64,000 nucleotides of DNA from contig VGVH01000001.1 in NCBI GenBank assembly GCA_016874095.1, positions 353,745-417,744 on the forward strand, read 5' to 3'. The notes below the pieces were generated by a model. That model searched no databases. It was not told the origin of the DNA and worked only from the letters and a program-made list of their open reading frames with translations. Each line of letters begins with the position of its first letter. Position 1 is the stretch's first letter. Position numbers and translations under genes: made by a program. Of the stretch, positions 37,298 to 45,629 are shown in pieces. This stretch comes from Gammaproteobacteria bacterium. GTDB taxonomy: Bacteria > Pseudomonadota > Gammaproteobacteria > Steroidobacterales > GCA-2729495.

Positions 37298-38412
37298 GGA
37301 CGGCCTGCTGCCTCGGTGCCGGCAATCGCTCGGGCGCGCTGCCCGGGCCGGCCGCGGCGCGCTTCCCGGAGAACTTCGGTGTCCGCCGCAAGTCCGTCGA
37401 CGGCGACCCACTCGGGATTTCGACCGAGCACACTGACCGGTTGCGGCGCGACTCTGCCGTCAATGAGCGCCAGTACGCGGGGCGTTCCATCGAAAAGCAC
37501 CGCACGGGCAGGCAGGGCCAATCCACCCGTCGTGCGCCGAACCTCGATGTTCACGTCGACCGTCATGTTGGGCAGCACGAAATCAGGCAGGTTTTCCGAG
37601 CGCAGCCGCAGGCCGACGACTCCGCGGTCGCTGTCCACGTTGGGTCCGACCTGCACCAGCCTGGCGTTGAAAGGATTTTCCGGATAGGCCGGCGCAACGG
37701 CGATCGCCGGTTGACCGACGGCGAGCCTGCCGAGATTGTTCTCGTCCGTCTCCACGTAGATCTCGGTTGCCGACATCTCGGCGACAGTGAACCAGGCCGT
37801 CGTGGCCGAAACCGTCGTACCCGGCTCGACCATGCGCTCGATGACGACGCCATCGAACGGCGCGCGTACCTCGCGCTTGCCGAACTCCGGCCGGATCTTG
37901 TCGACCTCAGCTCGTGCTTCCTCGAGCCGGGCCCGGGACGCGTCTGTGCGCGCACGCTGCACGCGCTCCGCGGCTTCTGCGGCGTCCAGCTCCGCCACCG
38001 GCACGAGCTTGCGATCGGCGAGTTCGCTGGCCCGGCGCAGTTCCCGCACGTCGTTGTCCAACTGCGACTCCTCCCCCCGAAGGTCAGTCTGCGCAGCACG
38101 GAGCGACGCGAGCGCGCCAGCGAGGCGGGCATCGGTCTCGCCCAGCCGGACCCGGCCAAGCAACTGTCCCGCTTGCACCAGGTCCCCCTCGGTGACCTCG
38201 ACGCTTTCGACCACGCCCGGGGCCTCGGCGCCTACCATGCCCTGGCGAACGGCGCGCAGCTTGCCGCTGGCCACCACGACCTCCACCACATCACGTCGCT
38301 CCGGGGTCACCACGACGACTGGCTCCGGGCGCAATGCCAACCAGATCAATGCCAAAACAGAAAGGGCAGCGCCAGCGATCCAGGGGAGCCGTTGCCGCGT
38401 GACCATCATCAT
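37294..38412 (-). CDS. Periplasmic adaptor (membrane fusion protein, HlyD/MacA-like)
   Basis: 372 aa; N-terminal TM, GVVESVEVTEGDLVQAGQLLGRV biotinyl-lipoyl half-motif, coiled-coil, VRAPFDGVVIERMVEPGTTVSA. Confidence 0.92.
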   Translation of the reverse strand: MMMVTRQRLPWIAGAALSVLALIWLALRPEPVVVVTPERRDVVEVVVASGKLRAVRQGMVGAEAPGVVESVEVTEGDLVQAGQLLGRVRLGETDARLAGALASLRAAQTDLRGEESQLDNDVRELRRASELADRKLVPVAELDAAEAAERVQRARTDASRARLEEARAEVDKIRPEFGKREVRAPFDGVVIERMVEPGTTVSATTAWFTVAEMSATEIYVETDENNLGRLAVGQPAIAVAPAYPENPFNARLVQVGPNVDSDRGVVGLRLRSENLPDFVLPNMTVDVNIEVRRTTGGLALPARAVLFDGTPRVLALIDGRVAPQPVSVLGRNPEWVAVDGLAADTEVLREARRGRPGQRARAIAGTEAAGRP

Positions 38413-39137
38413 TCAGGGCGATCTCCTTGCGGTAGTTTTCCTGCAAGCTCGTTGAATTCATCGAGGCTTGAAATGACAGAGGTTTGCGCGGGCAGGTCTG
38501 ACGTCGCCATTTCAAGCGCCTCGCGCCCGCCGACCCAGAGATGCGTGCCGGCAGGCATCGCGGCGCGCAGGTCGGCGAGTTGCCGCCGCGCATCGATGAC
38601 GCCAGCACTGGTCACGATGCTAACGGCAACCGCCGCAACACGTACGCTCGCGCAGAACCGTCCAATCTCCTGTGCCGGGAGATCGGGTCCGAGGTAGATC
38701 GCCTGGATGCCCTCGCTGGCGGCGAGAACCGCCAGCATCAAGCAACCGAGTTCGTGACGTTCGCCGGAAAGCGTGGTGAAGGCGATCCGCGGTCCGGAGG
38801 CACGGCGGTTGTGTTCATCCAGCGCGGTGTGAAGCTGGCGGCGAACGGCTCCGGTGAGCAGGTGCTCCTGCACGATGGACAACTCGCCGCGCTCCCAACG
38901 GTCCCCGACCTCGGTCAACACGGGCGCAAACACTTCCCGCACCATCACCAGGGGTGCCAGCGCCTCCCGGGCGCCAATAGCCCAGCGATCCTGGTCCGCC
39001 ACTTCCCAGGCGGAGGTGGCCTCAAGCAGCCGGTCGACGTAATCGGCCGGGCTGCTCGGGGTGGGCGAGGACGGCGGGCTTGTCACCCCGGGTATTTCGC
39101 CGGGGGCGCCGGTTCGGTTTTCAGGTGGCTGGCGCAT
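38409..39137 (-). CDS. Stand-alone cobalamin (B12)-binding domain protein, CarH/AerR-like sensor domain without a recognisable DNA-binding domain
   Basis: 242 aa; VGDRWERGELSIVQEHLLTGAVRRQL (Wx9EH motif) followed by TLSGERHELGCLMLAVLAASEGIQAIYLGPDLP (ExHxxG cobalamin His motif). N-terminus is a Pro/Ser-rich stretch, no MerR helix-turn-helix. Confidence 0.85.
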   Translation of the reverse strand: MRQPPENRTGAPGEIPGVTSPPSSPTPSSPADYVDRLLEATSAWEVADQDRWAIGAREALAPLVMVREVFAPVLTEVGDRWERGELSIVQEHLLTGAVRRQLHTALDEHNRRASGPRIAFTTLSGERHELGCLMLAVLAASEGIQAIYLGPDLPAQEIGRFCASVRVAAVAVSIVTSAGVIDARRQLADLRAAMPAGTHLWVGGREALEMATSDLPAQTSVISSLDEFNELAGKLPQGDRPE

Positions 39138-39156
39138 CCGGAGACGGGTCCTCTTC

Positions 39157-39780
39157 TCAGCCTCTGCAGATGGCGGCGAGCCGACCGCGCAGCGCGGGAT
39201 CGGTAGTGCGGTTCGCCCCGCCCTGGCCTGCCACCACGGCCTGCAGCTCGGCGAGCGCCGTCTCGACGGCCTCGTTCACAACGACGTAGTCGAATTCGCT
39301 CCAGCGGGCCATGTCGTCGCGCGCTTCGGACAACCGCCGCGCGATGACCTCCTCGCCGTCGGAGCCGCGGCCGCGAAGGCGCCGCCCCAGCTCCGCGAAG
39401 GATGGCGGCATGATGAAGATGAGCACGCTCGACGGCATGGCTACGCGCACCTGGCGGGCCCCCTGCCAGTCGATGTCGAGGAGTACGTTTGTCCCTGCCT
39501 CCGTGTGCGCCTCGATCTGTGCACGGCCGGTGCCGTAGTAATTGTCGAAGACGCGCGCGTGCTCGAGCAGCTCCCCGCCCGCGATCATTCGTTCGAAGCG
39601 GGCGTGGTCGACGAAGAAGTAGTCCTTGCCGTCCTGTTCACCGGCCCGCGGCCTGCGTGTCGTGAACGACACCGAGAACCGCAGCGCCGGATCCCCGGCC
39701 AACAATCGCTTCGTCAGCGTCGTCTTCCCAGCGCCGGATGGGGCGGTGAGGACGAAGAGCTTGCCGCAAATGGGGGTCAC
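39157..39780 (-). CDS. gmk: Guanylate kinase
   Basis: 207 aa; LFVLTAPSGAGKTTLTKRLL, SFTTRRPRAGEQDGKDYFFVDHARFE, VLLDIDWQGARQVR. Confidence 0.96.
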   Translation of the reverse strand: MTPICGKLFVLTAPSGAGKTTLTKRLLAGDPALRFSVSFTTRRPRAGEQDGKDYFFVDHARFERMIAGGELLEHARVFDNYYGTGRAQIEAHTEAGTNVLLDIDWQGARQVRVAMPSSVLIFIMPPSFAELGRRLRGRGSDGEEVIARRLSEARDDMARWSEFDYVVVNEAVETALAELQAVVAGQGGANRTTDPALRGRLAAICRG

Positions 39781-39798
39781 TGTGTGCAGATCTTGCCG

Positions 39799-40686
39799 CT
39801 ACTCGACGTTCTGCACCTGCTCGCGCATCTGCTCGATCAGCACCTTCAGATCCACCGCGTGGCGCGTGGTCTCGGCGTCGGCTGACTTGGAGGCGAGGGT
39901 GTTGGCTTCGCGGTTGAACTCCTGGAGCAGGAAGTCGAGGCGGCGGCCAGCGGCTTCGTCGTGCTTTTTCATGGCGGCGCGGAACTCGGTGACGTGACCT
40001 TCCAGCCGGTCGAGTTCCTCGGCGACGTCGAGTTTCTGGGCGATGAGGGCGAGTTCCTGCTCCAGCCGGTCGTTATCGACGGTGGCGACCAGTGACTTCA
40101 CCCGTTCTGTCAGGCGCTCGCGGATCGCGGTGAGTACCGCGGGCAGGCGAGCGCGGACCGCGGCGACACGGACGAGGATCTCGGCGCAGCGCGATTCGAG
40201 CAGCTCCTGGAGTCTTGCCCCCTCGCGGCCCCGGCTCGCGTTCAGCTGGGCGACGGCCGCCTCGAGTGTCTCGAGCGCCAGGCCGTGCAGAGTCTCGACT
40301 TTTGTTTCCTCTTCGTGGAGGACTCCGGGCCAGCGGAGGATGTCCACGGGATCGATCGGCGCAACGGTGCTGCCGGATCCGGCGATCAGCTTCTGCAGCG
40401 AGTTGGCATGATCGATGACTTCGCGCGCGAACGCCTGGTTCAGGCGCGCATGCAGTTGCCGTTCGCCGGAGGAACGCAGATTCAGGCTCGCGTCCAGCTT
40501 GCCGCGTTTGACAAGCCGGCCTATCAGGGCGCGCGCGTCGGTCTCGATCGCGCGGAACCCTTCGGGCAGCTTTACCTGCGCCTCGAGATAGCGGTGGTTC
40601 ACCGAGCGCAGCTCCCAGGCCAGCTGGCCGAGAGCGGTAGCGTTTTCGGTGCGGGCGAAGCCCGTCATGCTGCGGATCGTTGCCAT
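39799..40686 (-). CDS. yicC: YicC-family endoribonuclease/stress protein
   Basis: MATIRSMTGFARTENATALGQLAWELRSVNHRYLEAQVKLPEGFR..., 295 aa from ATG at 40686. The 878-aa ORF in the track over-extends. Confidence 0.94.
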   Translation of the reverse strand: MATIRSMTGFARTENATALGQLAWELRSVNHRYLEAQVKLPEGFRAIETDARALIGRLVKRGKLDASLNLRSSGERQLHARLNQAFAREVIDHANSLQKLIAGSGSTVAPIDPVDILRWPGVLHEEETKVETLHGLALETLEAAVAQLNASRGREGARLQELLESRCAEILVRVAAVRARLPAVLTAIRERLTERVKSLVATVDNDRLEQELALIAQKLDVAEELDRLEGHVTEFRAAMKKHDEAAGRRLDFLLQEFNREANTLASKSADAETTRHAVDLKVLIEQMREQVQNVE

Positions 40687-40878
40687 AACTTCCTGCTCTG
40701 GATTACTGCACCGGCCTGTGACCGCCGCCCGCGCCGGGCCGGCCGGTTCTCGCGATAATGGCCGGTGCGCAGGGTTCTCCTGCGCCGTAGACTCTTGGCC
40801 CGTCACGCTGGCGGAATTGCCGCTGACGGTCAAGCTGAAAATCGGCCCGTCGCCGGCGTCGAACCGGGGAGCAGCGAG

Positions 40879-41619
40879 TTGAAGGTCGAGTGTGCAGAGC
40901 TGAGCCTCATCGGCGGCCGCAAGGAGAACCAGGATCGCGTCGCCGTCGCGCGCGCCGATGACTCGGTACTCCTTATCGCCGTCGACGGCATGGGCGGCCA
41001 CGCCGGCGGCGCCCGCGCTGCGGCCGTTGCAGTGGAGACCATCGGCGACTCTTTCCGTCGCGCCACCGCGCCGCTGTTCGATCCGCTGGGGTTTTTGCAC
41101 CTGACGGTCGGCAGGGCCCATGTCCGCATCGCCCAGCTCGGCGTGGGCGTCAAGATGGAAGACCGGCCGCGCGCGACCTGCGCCATCTGCCTCGTCCAGG
41201 ACGGCACGGCCTTCTTCGCTCACGTCGGCGACAGCCGTATCTATCACCTGCGCGAACGCGCTATCCACGACCGGACGCGCGACCACAGCCATGTCGAGCT
41301 GCTCCTGCAGGAGGGCCTCATCACCGAGGCCGAGATTCCCGACCATCCGATGCGCAATTTCGTGGAGTGCTGTCTTGGCGGCAGCTACGCCCTGCCAGGT
41401 ATGACGGTCGGCTCCGCCCGGCGCCTTTCCCCGGGCGACCTCGTGATGGTCTGCACGGACGGTTTCTGGTCCGGGCTGGACGACGCCGACGTCGCCACTT
41501 TCGGTGCCGGCGGCGAACCGGTCGACATTTCCCTGCGGCGGCTGGCCGAACAGGCCGTGCGCAACAGCGGTCCTTACAGCGACAATACCTCGGCGGCCGG
41601 CCTGCGCTGGCTGGGCTGA
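40879..41619 (+). CDS. PP2C-family protein serine/threonine phosphatase
   Basis: GGRKENQDRVAVA, LIAVDGMGGHAGGARAA, FAHVGDSRIYHLR, VMVCTDGFWSGL, YSDNTSAAGLRW; TTG start at 40879 proposed (LKVECAELSLIGG). Confidence 0.85.
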   Translation: MKVECAELSLIGGRKENQDRVAVARADDSVLLIAVDGMGGHAGGARAAAVAVETIGDSFRRATAPLFDPLGFLHLTVGRAHVRIAQLGVGVKMEDRPRATCAICLVQDGTAFFAHVGDSRIYHLRERAIHDRTRDHSHVELLLQEGLITEAEIPDHPMRNFVECCLGGSYALPGMTVGSARRLSPGDLVMVCTDGFWSGLDDADVATFGAGGEPVDISLRRLAEQAVRNSGPYSDNTSAAGLRWLG

Positions 41620-41658
41620 CCGATCAGGCCGCACAACGTCCGACGCCGCGAGGTTTCT

Positions 41659-42396
41659 ATGCAACGTCCCAGTGCGCGCAGCCCCGATGAGCTGCGCCAG
41701 ATCCGATTCGAAACGGGCTACACCCGGCATGCCGAAGGGTCGGTGCTCGCAGTCTCCGGCGACACGCGCGTGCTCTGCACGGCCAGTGTCGAGGAAGGCG
41801 TGCCGTCGTTCCTTCGCGGCAAGTCGCAGGGATGGATCACGGCCGAGTACGGCATGCTTCCCCGCGCTACGCACACCCGCAGCGCACGCGAGGCAGCACA
41901 GGGCCGGCAGTCCGGCCGTACGCAGGAAATACAGCGGCTGATCGGCCGGTCGTTGCGTGCCACAATCGATCTCAAGGCGCTTGGCGAGATGACGGTTACG
42001 CTCGACTGCGACGTCCTGCAGGCTGACGGCGGAACGCGCACTGCTGCGATTTCGGGCAGCTGGGTTGCCCTCGTCCTCGCGATCGATCGGCTGGTCCGCG
42101 CAGGCAGCCTGCGCCGCAATCCGTTGCACGGCCAGGTCGCCGCGGTTTCCGTTGGCATCTATCGCGGTGTGCCGGTGCTCGACCTGGACTACGCTGAGGA
42201 TGGCGAAGCCGAGACCGACATGAACGTCGTCATGAACGATGCCGGCGCCTTCATCGAAATCCAGGGCACCGCCGAAGGCCATGCCTTCCAGCGTCAGGAG
42301 CTCGATCGCCTGCTCGACCTTGCCGCCGCCGGTGTACGTGGGATCATGCAGGCGCAGACGGCTGCTGTGGACACCTGGCGGGCGACTGCCCGCTGA
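41659..42396 (+). CDS. rph: Ribonuclease PH
   Basis: 245 aa; [73 protein letters not shown]. Confidence 0.96.
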   Translation: MQRPSARSPDELRQIRFETGYTRHAEGSVLAVSGDTRVLCTASVEEGVPSFLRGKSQGWITAEYGMLPRATHTRSAREAAQGRQSGRTQEIQRLIGRSLRATIDLKALGEMTVTLDCDVLQADGGTRTAAISGSWVALVLAIDRLVRAGSLRRNPLHGQVAAVSVGIYRGVPVLDLDYAEDGEAETDMNVVMNDAGAFIEIQGTAEGHAFQRQELDRLLDLAAAGVRGIMQAQTAAVDTWRATAR

Positions 42397-42403
42397 CACT
42401 GCG

Positions 42404-43000
42404 ATGATCAGGCGCATGGTTCTCGCCACTGGCAACGCCGGAAAGGCGCGCGAGATCCAGGCGATACTGGGCGCGGGCTACGAGGTGCTGCTGCAATCAG
42501 CTCTCGGCGTCGAGTCGGTCGAGGAGACCGGCCTGACCTTCGAGGAGAACGCGCTGCTGAAGGCGCGGTATGCCTCGGCTGCGACCGGGCTGCCTGCGCT
42601 TGCCGACGATTCCGGCCTGGAGGTCGATGCCCTGCAGGGCGCACCGGGTGTCCGATCGGCACGCTACGCCGGTGCCGACGCCACCGACGGACAGAACGTC
42701 CAGCGACTGCTTGATGCCATGGCCGCGGTACCTGACGGTCACCGGCAGGCCCGTTTCCGCTGCGCAGTTGCCTGGGTGCGATCCGCCGACGATCCCCAGC
42801 CGTTGCTCGCGACTGGCGCCTGGGAGGGCAGCATCGCCCACGAGCCCCGCGGGACGCTCGGTTTCGGTTACGACCCGGTTTTCATCGACCAGGAGTCCGG
42901 TTGCAGCGCGGCTGAGATGCCGCCCGGCCAGAAGAATCGCCTGAGCCATCGCGGCCAGGCGTTGCGTGCGCTGGTCGGGATGCTGGCGCCGTGGGGCTGA
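42404..43000 (+). CDS. rdgB: RdgB/HAM1-family XTP/dITP diphosphatase
   Basis: MIRRMVLATGNAGKAREIQAILG...GLTFEENALLKARYASAATGLPALADDSGLEVDALQGAPGVRSARYAG...GTLGFGYDPVF. Confidence 0.95.
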   Translation: MIRRMVLATGNAGKAREIQAILGAGYEVLLQSALGVESVEETGLTFEENALLKARYASAATGLPALADDSGLEVDALQGAPGVRSARYAGADATDGQNVQRLLDAMAAVPDGHRQARFRCAVAWVRSADDPQPLLATGAWEGSIAHEPRGTLGFGYDPVFIDQESGCSAAEMPPGQKNRLSHRGQALRALVGMLAPWG

Positions 43001-43030
43001 ATGCCCCGGCGGGGCGGCGCAGACGCACCT

Positions 43031-43244
43031 TTATGCACAACGGCTCGTATTTCCGTACTCGGTTCGCACATTTATGGGTGTTTTTCGTGAGCTGACAGCA
43101 GAAAGATCGATAACTGACTGATAAAAAAGACTTTTACCGTCTTGCTTATTTCTTGACCAAAAACGCGGAAACGCCACGGAAACCGGGCGCTTTCGGCTCC
43201 CAGGTTCGGCTTTCCCCAGAGATATCCACATCTTCTGTGGATAA
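43031..43244. promoter_or_regulatory. Candidate DnaA-box cluster in AT-rich intergenic region
   Basis: TTATGCACA (43031-43039, +), ATATCCACA (43222-43230, +, one mismatch), TTATCCACA (43236-43244, - strand). Line 43081-43140 is about 37% GC by hand count. Confidence 0.45.
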
Positions 43245-43339
43245 GGGCAGTCGCGCCGCCAAACTTGCCAGTGGGATGGCTGCTGGTTATCCTCTGCGCC
43301 CTTTTTCGTCCGCCAGGATTCCGCCAGGTTGACGCTGCC

Positions 43340-43549
43340 ATGAAGCCCGAAATCCACCCCGCCTACCAGCAAATCAAGGTCACCTGCAGCTGCGGCAACG
43401 AGTTCCTGACGCGCTCGACGCTGAAGGAAGACCTGCACATCGAGGTCTGCTCCGCGTGCCATCCGTTCTACTCCGGCAAGCAGAAGCTGCTCGACACCGC
43501 CGGCCGCGTGGACAAGTTCCGCAAGAAGTACGCCCGCAAGAGCGCCTGA
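43340..43549 (+). CDS. rpmE: 50S ribosomal protein L31 (zinc-binding C+ form)
   Basis: [69 protein letters not shown]. Confidence 0.97.
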   Translation: MKPEIHPAYQQIKVTCSCGNEFLTRSTLKEDLHIEVCSACHPFYSGKQKLLDTAGRVDKFRKKYARKSA

Positions 43550-43706
43550 CGCTCCGTCACCGGCCAGTTCATCGCCGGCATCATCTGCTCGATCGGCACT
43601 GCGTATCATCGCAGCGCCCTGTCACGTTTCCCGCTGCATTGCATGGCGGCGCCTTCGCGCGTTTCCTATAATGCGGCGCGCGTTAAAGGCAGTCGGGTAA
43701 AGCTGT

Positions 43707-44999
<1,293 letters not shown>

Positions 45000-45002
45000 G
45001 CG

Positions 45003-45623
45003 TTACGTCGACGGGTCGCCGGCAACCAGCGCTTCCACGTCCTTCGTCGTCGCACGTCGTTCCGGCCGCCCGTCGATCGTTGACAGCGGCGCATTGCCCC
45101 GGCCGCGTTCGGGAAACACGGTCACGGTGAAATCGAACTCCCCGTCGCTGAAGCGGTAGCCGGGATACAGATCCGCCGTGTCCCGTCGCGTGCGCAGGCG
45201 GTGAACCCAGGGCCGGTTGGCGAGGCCGAGCCCGTCGAGTACCGCGCCGACCGCCTCGGCACTGTCGCTGAACGCGTGCAAGTCGATGCTGCTCCAGTCG
45301 CTTGCGCTGCCGGCCAGCACTGGTCCGACGAGCTTCGCGTCGAACTGGTGCAGCTCGCGCATCATCCGCAGCGCGGCGTTGCGAAGCTCACGGATCAGCA
45401 CGTCGTGTTCATCGCCGCGAAAGATGCGATTGCGCTCGCTCATCGCAGCAGCCACTTCTTCGTTGCTCGGCAGCGCGCCGCTATCTTCGAGCCCGAGGCG
45501 TTCGCCCGCCTTCGTTTTCGCGGCGCGGAAGTCCTTGAGGCCGTGCTCCTGAATCATGCGCGCTGCTTCGTTCGCGATCGCGCTGCGACGATGATCAGGG
45601 CGGGATTGATTGCGTCTCGGCAC
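45003..45623 (-). CDS. Conserved hypothetical protein (possibly nucleotidyltransferase-like; function not resolved)
   Basis: 206 aa intact ORF, 6 nt downstream of mrcA; soluble, DWSSIDLHAFSDSAEAV...LRTRRDTADLYPGYRFSDGEFDFTVTVFPERGRGNAPLSTIDGRPERRA. Confidence 0.65.
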   Translation of the reverse strand: MPRRNQSRPDHRRSAIANEAARMIQEHGLKDFRAAKTKAGERLGLEDSGALPSNEEVAAAMSERNRIFRGDEHDVLIRELRNAALRMMRELHQFDAKLVGPVLAGSASDWSSIDLHAFSDSAEAVGAVLDGLGLANRPWVHRLRTRRDTADLYPGYRFSDGEFDFTVTVFPERGRGNAPLSTIDGRPERRATTKDVEALVAGDPST

Positions 45624-45629
45624 GGTGTG

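Noticed and set aside
40687-42435. Long N-terminal extension of the yicC ORF (878 aa total)
   Set aside because: The extension is antisense to PP2C and rph; the genuine start MATIRSMTGFAR is at 40686.
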